NCBI RefSeq assembly: GCF_009660225.1
Contig: NZ_CP045920.1
Span: forward strand, 3,298,079 to 3,362,078
Length of the DNA stretch: 64,000 bases
Direction: 5' to 3'
Source of the DNA: Pseudactinotalea sp. HY158
GTDB taxonomy: Bacteria > Actinomycetota > Actinomycetes > Actinomycetales > Beutenbergiaceae
Shown one piece after another: positions 27,184-37,656 of the stretch. The notes under the pieces are model-generated. The model did no database searches. It saw only the letters and a list, made by a program, of their open reading frames with translations, and had not been told where the DNA came from. Position numbers and translations under genes: made by a program. Numbering within the stretch: position 1 is the stretch's first letter; every line of letters begins with the position of its first letter.

Positions 27184-27217
27184 ATCGCTCACGCCTTGAG
27201 GTAGACACGACCTCGAG

Positions 27218-27266
27218 TGCGGGATCTCGTGGAGATCAGGTCCGTCGACCTCCACGGGATCCCGCA
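27218..27266. terminator. long hairpin between convergent DUF3073 and purM
   Basis: The left arm starts TGCGGGATCTCGTGGAG and the right arm ends CTCCACGGGATCCCGCA; they pair over about 17-19 bp with one mismatch and a small bulge. It lies between two convergent genes, 68 bases from the purM stop, and probably stops transcription from both sides. Confidence 0.65.
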
Positions 27267-27333
27267 TTCGCGCGCCGTCGGGCCGCTGGGGTACCGGCGG
27301 GCATCGCCACGCACCCGGGTGCGGTCGTTCCCC

Positions 27334-28467
27334 TCACGCGGTGCGGTAGGCCCCCTGCATGAGCACGGCCCCGGCGTCGACGCCCTTGGTGCCGCTCACG
27401 AGGTCTCCGGCGGCGCCGTCGAGCTCGGCCGAGTCCCGCACGACTCCCAGCTCCCAGGCATCCAGGCCACGCGACCTGGCCGCGCCACGCACGCGGTCCG
27501 CCGCCTCGGCCGGCACGATCGCGACCATGCCCACGCCGAGGTTCAGGGTGTTCTCCAGGTCGCCCCACGGCACGGAGCCGAGCCGGCGCACCACGTCGAA
27601 GACCGGGGGCACGGCCCAGCCGGCCCGGTCCACCTGCGCGGTGAGGCCGGCAGGCAGCACCCGGGCCAGGTTCGCCGCGAGCCCTCCGCCGGTCACGTGG
27701 GTGTAGGCGTGGACGTCCCCGCCCGCGGCGAGCGCGAGGCAGTCACTCGCGTACACCCGGGTCGGCTCGAGCAGCTCCGCCCCGAGGCTCCGCCCGAAGT
27801 CGGGCACGTGCCGGTCGAGTTCCCAGCCGGCGCTCGCCACGACCCGGCGCACGAGGGAGTAGCCGTTCGAGTGCAGCCCGGAGGAGGCGAGCGCGATGAG
27901 CACGTCCCCGGCCTCGACCCGGTGCGCACCGAGCATCTCGTCGGCCTCGACCACCCCGGTGCACGCACCGGCCACGTCGTATTCGTCGACGCCGAGCAGC
28001 CCGGGGTGCTCGGCCGTCTCCCCGCCGACCAGCGCGGTGCCCGCCACGGAGCAGGCCGCGGCGATGCCGCGCACGATGTCGGCGATCCGCTGCGGCACCA
28101 CGGAGCCGCACGCGATGTAGTCGGTCATGAACAGCGGCCGCGCACCGGCGACCACGATGTCGTCGACCACCATGCCCACGAGGTCGAATCCGATCGTGTC
28201 GTGGACGTCCATGGCCTGGGCGATGGCGACCTTCGTGCCCACCCCGTCGGTCGAGGTGGCCAGCAGCGGCCGCCGGTAGCCGGTGAGCTCGGAGGCGTCC
28301 CACAGGCCGGCGAAGCCGCCGAAGCCGCCGACCACCTGCGGCGTGTGGGTGTCGCTCACCGCCCGCCGCATGAGTTCGACGGCGAGATCCCCCGCCTCGG
28401 TGTCCACCCCGGCGTCGGCGTAGGTGATCGGGTGGGCGGGCTGGCGGCTCGTCGGCTGCTGAGTCAC
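27334..28467 (-). CDS. purM: phosphoribosylformylglycinamidine cyclo-ligase (AIR synthetase)
   Basis: This 377-residue enzyme makes aminoimidazole ribonucleotide from FGAM with ATP in purine synthesis. Family marks: ITYADAGVDTEAGDLAVELM, LATSTDGVGTKVAIA, the VDDIVVAGARPLFMTDYIAC segment, ALVGGETAEHPG and the glycine-rich YTHVTGGGLAANLARVLP. It starts at GTG overlapping the purF stop by four bases; the open frame extending upstream through purF is a shadow. Translational coupling to purF is expected. Confidence 0.97.
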   Translation of the reverse strand: MTQQPTSRQPAHPITYADAGVDTEAGDLAVELMRRAVSDTHTPQVVGGFGGFAGLWDASELTGYRRPLLATSTDGVGTKVAIAQAMDVHDTIGFDLVGMVVDDIVVAGARPLFMTDYIACGSVVPQRIADIVRGIAAACSVAGTALVGGETAEHPGLLGVDEYDVAGACTGVVEADEMLGAHRVEAGDVLIALASSGLHSNGYSLVRRVVASAGWELDRHVPDFGRSLGAELLEPTRVYASDCLALAAGGDVHAYTHVTGGGLAANLARVLPAGLTAQVDRAGWAVPPVFDVVRRLGSVPWGDLENTLNLGVGMVAIVPAEAADRVRGAARSRGLDAWELGVVRDSAELDGAAGDLVSGTKGVDAGAVLMQGAYRTA

Positions 28468-29987
28468 GGGTGGTCCAGGGCTCCTTGGGCGCCGGTGGCC
28501 ACGGTGAGGCTGGTCAGCCCGTCCGCGGGGTCCCCGGCCCTCGTCGAGGTGGGATGCGGGGCGATGCCCGCGGGATGGGGGATCGGGTACTCGCCCGTGA
28601 AGCAGGCGGCGCACAGCCGGTCGGGCGGGATCGTGGTGGACTCGATCATCCCGTCGATCGAGATGTGGCCGAGGGAGTCCGCGCCGAGGGAGGAGCACAC
28701 CTCGGCGGTGTTGAGGCCGGTGGCGATGAGCTCGGCCCGGGTGGCGAAGTCGATCCCGTAGAAGCAGGGCCATTTGACCGGCGGGGAGGAGATGCGCACG
28801 TGCACCTCCGCGACTCCCGCCTCGCGCAGCATCCGGATGAGCGCCCGCTGCGTGTTCCCGCGCACGATCGAGTCGTCGACCACCACGAGGCGCTTGCCGC
28901 GGATCACCTCCCGCAGCGGATTGAGCTTGAGCCGGATCCCCAGCTGCCGGATCGTCTGGGACGGCTGGATGAAGGTGCGCCCCACGTACGCGTTCTTCGT
29001 CAGCCCCTGCGCGAACGGGATACCGGATTCGGTGGCGTAGCCGATGGCCGCGGGCGTGCCCGATTCGGGCACCGGGATCACCAGGTCCGCGTCGGCGGGG
29101 TGCTCGCGCGCGAGCCGCCGGCCCATCTCCACGCGGGAGGCGTTGACCGACCGGCCGGCGATCGTCGTGTCGGGGCGGGCGAGGTAGACGTATTCGAAGA
29201 CGCAGCCCTTCGGGGTGGGCTCGGCGAAGTGGGTCGTGCGCAGCCCGTCCTCGCTGATCGCGATGAGCTCGCCCGGCTCCACCTCGCGCACGAACGAGGC
29301 GCCGATGATGTCGAGGGCGGCGGACTCCGAGGCCACGACCCAGCCGCGCTCGAGCCGGCCGAGCACGAGCGGGCGCACCCCGTGCCGGTCGCGGGCGGCG
29401 TAGAGGGTGTGCTCGTCCATGAACACGAGCGAGAACGCCCCCACGAGATGGGGCAGCACCTCGGCCGCCGTGTCGAAGAGGTCCGTGTGCTCCTCCCACG
29501 CGAACAGCGCGGACAGGATCGCCGTGTCGGAGGCGCAGCCGCCGGCGTAGTTGCGCACGGTCAGGTTCCGCTCGGCCGCGAGCGCGAGCAGTTCCTCGAC
29601 GTTCGTGAGATTTCCGTTGTGACCGATCGCGACGGTCCCGCCGGCGGTCGGGCCGAGCATCGGCTGGGCGTTCTCCCACGTGCCCGATCCGGCCGTCGAG
29701 TAGCGCGTGTGCCCCACGGCGATGTGCCCGCTCAGCGTCCGCAGCGACCGGTCGTCGAAGACCTGCGAGACGAGCCCGAGATCCTTGTACACGAGGATCT
29801 TCTCGCCGTCGGAGGTGGCGATTCCCGCCGATTCCTGGCCACGATGCTGGAGTGCGTAGAGCCCGAAATAGGAGAGCTGGGCCACCTCCTCACCGGGTGC
29901 CCAAACACCGAAGACGCCGCATTCGTCCTGCGGCCCCTTCTCGTTCGGGAGGAGGTCATGGGTCAATCGTCCGTCGCCGCGCGCCAC
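28464..29987 (-). CDS. purF: amidophosphoribosyltransferase
   Basis: This 507-residue enzyme performs the first committed step of purine synthesis, PRPP plus glutamine to phosphoribosylamine. A 22-residue propeptide precedes the catalytic Cys of DECGVFGVW. The glutaminase domain has HTRYSTAGSG and GHNGNLTN. The PRPP motif is VVVDDSIVRGNT, and cysteines for a [4Fe-4S] cluster lie in KWPCFYGID, AEVCSSLGAD and DRLCAACF. It starts at GTG and overlaps purM by four bases. The C-terminal 50 residues are a variable tail. Regulation is likely allosteric by purine nucleotides; no riboswitch is seen upstream. Confidence 0.97.
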   Translation of the reverse strand: MARGDGRLTHDLLPNEKGPQDECGVFGVWAPGEEVAQLSYFGLYALQHRGQESAGIATSDGEKILVYKDLGLVSQVFDDRSLRTLSGHIAVGHTRYSTAGSGTWENAQPMLGPTAGGTVAIGHNGNLTNVEELLALAAERNLTVRNYAGGCASDTAILSALFAWEEHTDLFDTAAEVLPHLVGAFSLVFMDEHTLYAARDRHGVRPLVLGRLERGWVVASESAALDIIGASFVREVEPGELIAISEDGLRTTHFAEPTPKGCVFEYVYLARPDTTIAGRSVNASRVEMGRRLAREHPADADLVIPVPESGTPAAIGYATESGIPFAQGLTKNAYVGRTFIQPSQTIRQLGIRLKLNPLREVIRGKRLVVVDDSIVRGNTQRALIRMLREAGVAEVHVRISSPPVKWPCFYGIDFATRAELIATGLNTAEVCSSLGADSLGHISIDGMIESTTIPPDRLCAACFTGEYPIPHPAGIAPHPTSTRAGDPADGLTSLTVATGAQGALDHP

Positions 29988-30103
29988 AGGTGCAATGGTG
30001 CCACACCCGGCGCGAGTGTATGGACGGCGTCACTCGCCCACGTGGGCACGTCGCCGGTCCGGTGGTGGGCGGGCGGGTCACGCGCGGCCCCGTGGGCGGG
30101 GTC

Positions 30104-30631
30104 TCAGCGGCGGCGGTTGTTCCGGCGGTCGAGGACCATCGCGACCACGCCGCCGACGATGGCGCCGAGCGGCACGAACACGAGGGCCAGCACGAGGGTC
30201 AGATCCGTGCGGCTGTACCCGGTGCCGCCGCCGTCCGGGACGTCGCCGATCTGGGCGAGCACGAGCGTGACGAGAGCACCGAGCAGCACCCCCACACCGA
30301 TGAACCGGCCGTACTTCGGGGTGCGTCGCACCTGGGAGCGGCGCACGTAGATGAGGTCGTCGTCCTCGCGTTCGAGGGAGCTCCCGCTGTCGGCGGGCTC
30401 GTCGGGCTGCTCGGCAGCCCCCGCTCCCCCGCGCCCCGTGGGCCCACCGGAAGCACCGGCCCGGTCAGCGGCGACGGTCGCATCGGGCGCCGGCCCGCCG
30501 GCGCGGGACGGCCCGGATTCATCGCGACCTCGGGTCGCGTCCGAGTGCTCGGCCGTGCCGGTGTTCCGCTCGAGGCTGCTGGATTCCTCGTCGGTGAATC
30601 CGGTCGAGGTGTCAGGATGCTTCTTCTCCAC
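30104..30631 (-). CDS. two-span membrane protein with acidic low-complexity N-terminus
   Basis: This 175-residue protein starts at GTG (VEKKHPDTS). The first 110 residues are hydrophilic and Glu/Gly/Pro-rich. After the segment LIYVRRSQVRRTPKYGRFIG come two membrane spans (VGVLLGALVTLVLAQIG and LTLVLALVFVPLGAIVGGVV) and a basic tail. No family is recognised. It lies upstream of purF on the same strand, after the sterol-carrier gene. The start is uncertain because the frame is open further upstream. Confidence 0.65.
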   Translation of the reverse strand: MEKKHPDTSTGFTDEESSSLERNTGTAEHSDATRGRDESGPSRAGGPAPDATVAADRAGASGGPTGRGGAGAAEQPDEPADSGSSLEREDDDLIYVRRSQVRRTPKYGRFIGVGVLLGALVTLVLAQIGDVPDGGGTGYSRTDLTLVLALVFVPLGAIVGGVVAMVLDRRNNRRR

Positions 30632-30753
30632 AGGCCGACCGTATCCCACCGACCCCACCGATCCGGTCTCCCCGGCCCGCGCGCCCGGGTGCGCCTCCCG
30701 GCTCCAGCCCGCTCCCAGGCGGGGCGGGTAGCGCTCGTGGGCCCCGGCGGTCC

Positions 30754-31119
30754 TCAGGCGGTCGGGATCCGCAGCGGCAGCAGGGCCCCGAGATCCGCGC
30801 GCCGACCCGAGGCCGCGACCCGGCCGGCGGCGAGCCCGTCGGCCCAGCCGAGGGCGCCGGTGGCCAGTTCCAGCCACGTGGCCATATCGGTCTCGACCGT
30901 GTTCGGGGGCGTGCCGCGGGTGTGCCGGGGCCCCGGGATCACCTGCACGACCCCGGCCGGCGGCACGCGCACCTCGACCGATCCACCCGGTGCGGCGTCC
31001 GCGAGCAACTCGAGGGTGTACCGCACGGCGGTGCGCTGCTGCGCCGCCGATGCCTCGCCCCGGGACCAGCACCGCAGCGCCGCGATGCCCTCGGCGGGCG
31101 AGATTCGTCGTCGTGCCAC
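30754..31119 (-). CDS. sterol carrier family protein (SCP-2-like)
   Basis: This 121-residue protein starts at GTG. The pattern ARRRISPAEGIAALRCW, VRYTLELLADAAPGGSVEVR, PPAGVVQVIPGPRHTRG, PPNTVETDMATWLELATG and GRVAASGRRADLGALLPL matches the actinobacterial sterol-carrier family that is typically encoded near purF. Members have a lipid-binding SCP-2-type fold; the natural ligand is unknown. It is on the purF strand and may be co-transcribed with the membrane-protein gene downstream. Confidence 0.88.
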   Translation of the reverse strand: MARRRISPAEGIAALRCWSRGEASAAQQRTAVRYTLELLADAAPGGSVEVRVPPAGVVQVIPGPRHTRGTPPNTVETDMATWLELATGALGWADGLAAGRVAASGRRADLGALLPLRIPTA

Positions 31120-31257
31120 GCCCCCACCCTAGGCCGCGGCCGCGCGTGGGGGCGTCCGCCACTGCGGGTCGGCGAGCCCAGCGCGCGGATGCAGGCGGAC
31201 ACGGGTGCGGGCGGGGAGGTGGCCTCCCCGCCCGCGTCCTAGCGGTGATTCACGCGG

Positions 31258-34200
31258 TCACTCGCCGCCGCCTCCCTTCACGCCGCGCCGCCGGCTCGCC
31301 AGCACCGCGGCACCGGCCGCGATGAGGGTGAGGGTGGCGAGCGCCATGAGGGCCGGATCGACACCGGTGTCGGGGAGCGCGCCCGGACCGTTGCCGTTGC
31401 CGCCGGCGTCGGCGTTGCCCTCATCGTCGGCCCCGCCACCGGCACCGGCGCCCGCGTCGATCGTGATCGCAACGGTGGCCGTGGTGCCGAGATCGTCGGA
31501 GAGCACGAGCTCGTAGCCCGAGACTCCGTCGCCGGCGACCTCCGGCAGGGTGAACGTCACGTGCGCCCGGCCCACCTCGTCGGTGCCGTCGACGATCGCA
31601 TCGTCCACGTCGAAGGTGCCGAGCACCGCGTCGCCGAGGCTGACGGTCAGGCTCGCCGGCTTCGGCTCGTTCGTGGAGAACGCCCACGAGGAGACGTCGA
31701 ACGTGACCTCGTCGCCCGCGCTGTAGGTCGCGGCAGGATCGCTCACCCAGGAGACGCCCACCGCACGCTGGCGGTAGTCCGGGCTGGCGACCGTGTTCTC
31801 CTTGAACCAGTCGACCGTGGCTGCGAGGTCCGTGCGACCGGTGTCGGCGGGGTCGGCTCCCTCGGCCAGGACGGTGAAGTTGTCGCCGCCGGCCATGAGG
31901 AAGGAGTTCCCGATCACCACGTACTCGCCGGCCGGGTCGAGGGGCGCGCCCTCGAACCACACCTGGGTGATGTGCTCACCCGCGGGCGCGTCCGGGTCGT
32001 AGGTGTACGTGAGCGCCTCCGAGACCCCGAGCTTGAGGAACGCCCGGGAGGCGTCCGCCGGCTGCCACTGCTGTTCGAGCACCGCGATGATCTGCTCCCC
32101 GGTGAGGGTGGCGGTCATCAGGGTGTTGGCGAACGGCTGCACCTCGGCGGCCTCCTGGTAGGTCACGAGGCCGTCGGCGTCCCCGGTCACGCCCTCCTGG
32201 GCGTCGTAGAGCAGATCCGCGCGGATCCCGCCGGGGTTCATGAACGCGATCTGCGCGCCCGCCTGCTCGCCGGCCCACAGGTGCACGTCCGCGATGAAGT
32301 TGCCGATGGTCGACTCCCCGCCGCGGTTCTCGGACCCGTCGGACTGTCGGGCCCGGTTGAAGTCGGCCGTGATCTCACCGACGGGCACGGAACCGAGTTC
32401 GTCGGCCTCCTCCTGCGCCGCCGCCACGATGTCGGCGACGTTCCCGGGCATGTCGGTCACCGGGGTGCACTCGATCGGGTCGGTGCTCGTGCCGAGCGAG
32501 ATCATCTCGAACTCGTTGCCCACGACCTGGCCGTTCTCCACGTTGAAGGTCAGGTGGCCGAGGTTGGCCCCGTACGAGCCGGTCTGGGTCACCCACATGC
32601 CGTCGACGTCCGTGAAGTACATCTTGTGCGTGTGGCCGGAGATGACCGCGTCGAAGCGATCGCCGGCATTGTCGAGCAACTCCCCGAACGAGGTGTCGCC
32701 GATATCCGAGAAGTCGCCGGAGGCGGCCCCGTCGTGCACGACCGGGATGATGAGATCGGCCGCGCCGTCGGCGATGAGCTGATCGGCCACCGCGTTGATC
32801 GACGCCGAGAGGTTGCGGATGTCCAGGCCCTCGATCCCGTCGGGGTTGACGAGGGAGTGCAACTCGGTGGTGATCCCGCCGATGAACGCGACCCGGATCC
32901 CGTCGACCTCCTCGATCACGTACGGCTCGTACGCGTGGGCGGCGTCGGGGCCCGTGCCGTCGAAGATGTTCGCGGCGAGGTAGTCCCAGTCGGCGGCCGG
33001 GATGATCCGGTCGTTCAGGTCGGCCTGGCCCTGGTCGAATTCGTGATTGCCGATCGCCGAGGCGTCCAGCCCCATCTCGTTGAGCACGTCGATCGTGGGC
33101 TGATCCTGCTGGACCGCGGAGACGAACGTGCTCGCGCCGACATTGTCACCGCCGGAGACGAAGAGCATCTCCGGGTTGTCGGCCCGGGCGTTGTCGACGA
33201 CGCAGGCCATCGCCTCGGCCCCGCCGCCGTCGTACGGGCTCGCCTCGATCCGGCCGTGGAAGTCGTTGATCGAGTAGATGTCGATCGGGCCGGTGTACGG
33301 GAGCACGAACGCCGGGACGTCCACCCCGACGATCGCCGGGTTGTGGTCGGAGGACCGGAAGGGGTTGTCGCCCTGGAACAGGTCGCTCTCGGTGTAGTTG
33401 TACCGCGAGTACTCGCCCAGCACGGACTCCTCGGCGTTGATCGCCCAGATGTCGGAGCCCGTGACCCGGTCCATGGCCGAGTCGTTGGCGAGCACGTGGT
33501 CGAGCGAGCCGATCTTGCCGTCGTAGACGTAGCTCGTCTCGCCGTTGTCGATCACGTCGTAGCCGTCGTCGGCGAAGGCGAGGATCGGGTCCTCCATCGT
33601 GTAGGAGTTGAAGTCCCCAGCGAGGAAGACGTCGTCGACGCTGTGGTCCGCGGCGTAGGCATCGGAGAAGTCCGCCATCGCCTCGGCCTGGGCGACCCGG
33701 GCGTCGTTCCAGCAGCCCTCGGGCCCGGCTTCGACGCCGTCGGGGCAGCTGCCCTTGGACTTGAAGTGGCTCGCGACCACGGCGAACTCGTAGTCCGGGT
33801 TCCCCACATGGGAGAACACGGCACCCTCGGGTTCACGGGCGTTGCTGAACGCCGCGGAGCCGACGAGGATCGTCGAGGTCTCGGTCTCGAGGTTGAGCGC
33901 CGCCGGCTGGTAGATGAAGGCCGGACGGATGACGTCCTGATCGTCCAGCACGGGCTGGTCGGCCGGCGCCGGCGAGGGCACGTAGTCCCACGTTCCCGCC
34001 CCGGCATCCGCATTCAGTGCCTCGACGAGCTGGGCGAGGGAGTCGTCCCGGGTGGTGCGGGTCTCATCGTTCAGGGTGGCGGCATCGTTCTCGATCTCCT
34101 GCAGCACGACCACCTCGGCGCCGAGGCCGTTGATCGCGTCGACGATCTTGCCCTCCTGCCGATCGAAGCTCGCCTCGTCCCAGGCACCCCGGGGAGCACA

Positions 34201-35787
34201 TCCGCCTCGAACCGTGAGCGGGTTGCCCTCCCGGTCGGTGTAGGCCGTGCATCCGGGAACATCCTCACCGAGGGTGGTGAAGTAGTTGAGCACGTTGAAC
34301 GTCGCGATCTGGAAGTCCCCGCCGACGTTCTGCGGCGCGGCGTTCGCGGCCCGGGTCTCCCCGCCCACGGTGCTGAGCCAGGGGGCCGCACCGATCTGCG
34401 GAGCCGTCGGCTGGAAGTTCCACTGGAAGCGGTAGTCCACGACGACCGGCTGGTCGAACTCGACGCCGACTCCGGTACGGATGTCATGCGTCGTCGCCGA
34501 CAGATAGGGGACGAGGCCCGTTCCGGTCCGCTCGGACCGTCCGTCGTCGAGCGTGACGGCACGGGCCGCGTTATCCGCGACCACGGCGGCGAACTCGGGC
34601 GTGCCCACGCGGGCGACGTCCGTCTCCTGGATGAGCGGACCGCGGTGCCCGAGCAGCAGGGAGCCGAAGCCGTTATCGCCCCAGCCGCCGAGGTCGTAGG
34701 TGTCCGAAATGACATAGTCGGTCGGCGTCACGAGCATGTTCTGGAAGACGATCCGGTCGGCCTCGTCGGCCGGCATGACGAAGTCGGGGATCGGCACGAC
34801 CGCGTCGTACTCCTCGTCGAGCACAGTCGCTGCGCCGGCCTCGACGGTGATTTCGCGCAGCCCGCTGTACTCGCTCAGGTCGCCGGTGACCTCGACGAGG
34901 TCGCCGATCGCGAGGTCGTCCACGGTGCTCGGGGAGTACACGAAGATGCCGTCCGAGGCGGTGCGCGCACTCAGGTCGGTGTCGCCGCCCGTTCCGGCGG
35001 TCTGGATCGTGTAGCCGTTGAAGCCGCCGGTCGGGTACACCGCCGTGACGACGCCGCGCGTGGTCACCGCGGAGTCGACCATGGTGGCCCAGTTCGCGTT
35101 GACGTCGCCGAGACTCGCCTCGACCGGCTCCCCCGGTTCCCCGCCGCCGTCATCCGCAGCGTTGAGCACCCCCTTGCTGTTCTCGAGCGGGCCGGTCCAG
35201 AGGCCGTCGATCCGCTGGAGCGATTGGCCGATCGGGGTGGAGCCCGGCTCACTCACGCCCACATCGGTCGAATCGATGCCCGCGGCCGGGCCATCACCGG
35301 CGGTGATGGCACCCTCGTAGGAGAGGAACTCGACGACATCCCCATCCGCGTCGACGAGAGCGATGCCATCGCTCTCACCGTTCTGGATACCGTTGGCCGG
35401 GTAGTCGACCACGACGACACCGGCCGCGGGGATCGGGCTCGGCAGCGCATCCGTGCCGTAGAGGATCGCCGCGCCTGGAGCATTCGACCCGTTGTAGAGC
35501 ACCAGGGACCAACCGGTGAGGTCGGTGCCGACCGGCCCCTGCACCTCGATGAACTCACCGACATCGGTTCCGTCGTTGTCGTAGTGGAACTCGCTGATGA
35601 AGACCGAGTCGGGCTCGATCGGATCGACCATCTGCATGGGGACGGCGCCCGCGGCGCTCGTCGTGGCCGGCCCGGCGGTGGTCGGGCTGGCAAGAGCGGG
35701 TGTCACGAGCCCGAGGGTCGCCACGGCACATGTTGCTGCCATCGCGACGGACCTGGCTCGACGCACCCCCGGTGCGGTTCTAGACAT
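31258..35787 (-). CDS. secreted, wall-anchored nuclease/5'-nucleotidase fusion (ExeM/NucH-like)
   Basis: This 1,509-residue surface enzyme has a signal peptide to about residue 34 and a lamin-tail domain at about 61-180 (VFISEFHYDNDGTDVGEFIE). An OB-like region lies at about 240-360. An endonuclease/exonuclease/phosphatase domain spans about 490-825 (FQIATFNVLNYF, VVVLQEIEND, LAGDFNSYTMEDP, SSDHNPA). A metallophosphatase domain spans about 833-1080 (INDFHGRIE, SGGDNVGAS, GNHEFDQG, VISGHTHK), with a 5'-nucleotidase C-terminal domain at about 1130-1310. The end is LPDTG, a span and RRRG, a sortase signal. It should digest extracellular DNA and dephosphorylate the nucleotides for purine salvage or phosphate supply. 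The ATG at 35787 has GAGGGA upstream. Confidence 0.92.
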   Translation of the reverse strand: MSRTAPGVRRARSVAMAATCAVATLGLVTPALASPTTAGPATTSAAGAVPMQMVDPIEPDSVFISEFHYDNDGTDVGEFIEVQGPVGTDLTGWSLVLYNGSNAPGAAILYGTDALPSPIPAAGVVVVDYPANGIQNGESDGIALVDADGDVVEFLSYEGAITAGDGPAAGIDSTDVGVSEPGSTPIGQSLQRIDGLWTGPLENSKGVLNAADDGGGEPGEPVEASLGDVNANWATMVDSAVTTRGVVTAVYPTGGFNGYTIQTAGTGGDTDLSARTASDGIFVYSPSTVDDLAIGDLVEVTGDLSEYSGLREITVEAGAATVLDEEYDAVVPIPDFVMPADEADRIVFQNMLVTPTDYVISDTYDLGGWGDNGFGSLLLGHRGPLIQETDVARVGTPEFAAVVADNAARAVTLDDGRSERTGTGLVPYLSATTHDIRTGVGVEFDQPVVVDYRFQWNFQPTAPQIGAAPWLSTVGGETRAANAAPQNVGGDFQIATFNVLNYFTTLGEDVPGCTAYTDREGNPLTVRGGCAPRGAWDEASFDRQEGKIVDAINGLGAEVVVLQEIENDAATLNDETRTTRDDSLAQLVEALNADAGAGTWDYVPSPAPADQPVLDDQDVIRPAFIYQPAALNLETETSTILVGSAAFSNAREPEGAVFSHVGNPDYEFAVVASHFKSKGSCPDGVEAGPEGCWNDARVAQAEAMADFSDAYAADHSVDDVFLAGDFNSYTMEDPILAFADDGYDVIDNGETSYVYDGKIGSLDHVLANDSAMDRVTGSDIWAINAEESVLGEYSRYNYTESDLFQGDNPFRSSDHNPAIVGVDVPAFVLPYTGPIDIYSINDFHGRIEASPYDGGGAEAMACVVDNARADNPEMLFVSGGDNVGASTFVSAVQQDQPTIDVLNEMGLDASAIGNHEFDQGQADLNDRIIPAADWDYLAANIFDGTGPDAAHAYEPYVIEEVDGIRVAFIGGITTELHSLVNPDGIEGLDIRNLSASINAVADQLIADGAADLIIPVVHDGAASGDFSDIGDTSFGELLDNAGDRFDAVISGHTHKMYFTDVDGMWVTQTGSYGANLGHLTFNVENGQVVGNEFEMISLGTSTDPIECTPVTDMPGNVADIVAAAQEEADELGSVPVGEITADFNRARQSDGSENRGGESTIGNFIADVHLWAGEQAGAQIAFMNPGGIRADLLYDAQEGVTGDADGLVTYQEAAEVQPFANTLMTATLTGEQIIAVLEQQWQPADASRAFLKLGVSEALTYTYDPDAPAGEHITQVWFEGAPLDPAGEYVVIGNSFLMAGGDNFTVLAEGADPADTGRTDLAATVDWFKENTVASPDYRQRAVGVSWVSDPAATYSAGDEVTFDVSSWAFSTNEPKPASLTVSLGDAVLGTFDVDDAIVDGTDEVGRAHVTFTLPEVAGDGVSGYELVLSDDLGTTATVAITIDAGAGAGGGADDEGNADAGGNGNGPGALPDTGVDPALMALATLTLIAAGAAVLASRRRGVKGGGGE

Positions 35788-36091
35788 GTCTTCCCTCGTC
35801 CTTGTAGGAAATGGGGGTCTACCAACGTAGGACACCCCGTCGCCCTACGGGTGGAGTTTGCGTAACGAATTTCCCGCATGGGCTCCTCGGCCGCAAGGGA
35901 TGTCCGCGACTGTTCATCGAGTCGCCCGACACCGTTCAGACATGACGACGGGCGGGTGAACATGTTCACCCGCCCGTCGTGGCCACCCAGCGTGGAGGAT
36001 CGCCCACCCGCGCGGTGGCCATCGGCCCTCACGGGGAGGAGACGGCCGGAGCGGTCGGTGAGCCGACCCCGGGGAGGCGCGCTCCGTCGTC
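35788..36091. other. 304-bp non-coding stretch between gdhA and the nuclease gene
   Basis: It holds the promoter of the surface-nuclease gene (minus strand) near 35,790-35,900 and the gdhA terminator hairpin at 35945-35980. No small gene with a ribosome-binding site is evident on either strand. Confidence 0.6.
35945..35980 (-). terminator. perfect 36-bp palindrome downstream of gdhA
   Basis: The left arm ACGACGGGCGGGTGAACA and the right arm TGTTCACCCGCCCGTCGT are perfect reverse complements with no loop bases left over: 18 bp per arm. It lies 111 bases after the gdhA stop. The sequence lacks a U-tract. It is most likely a strong actinobacterial terminator; a protein-binding dyad is possible, since it also lies about 160 bases upstream of the nuclease gene. 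Confidence 0.75.
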
Positions 36092-37537
<1,446 letters not shown>

Positions 37538-37656
37538 TCAGACTCCTTTGACCCTCCCATGACCTTCGGGGCGGCGCGATCGAGCGGGGAGGATCGGCCA
37601 CCCACTGCCTGGACCGGCATCGCACCCGGCCCGATGCACGCCCGGCGCGCGCTCGG

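Noticed and set aside
27334..29679. Apparent 781-codon fusion reading through purF into purM
   Set aside because: The N-terminal 400 codons are an out-of-frame shadow of purF; the real purM starts at GTG 28467 overlapping the purF stop.
31561..35865. 1,434-codon plus-strand open frame opposite the surface nuclease
   Set aside because: The minus strand has coherent domains, a signal peptide and a sorting signal; the plus-strand translation is Val/Arg/Asp-rich shadow.
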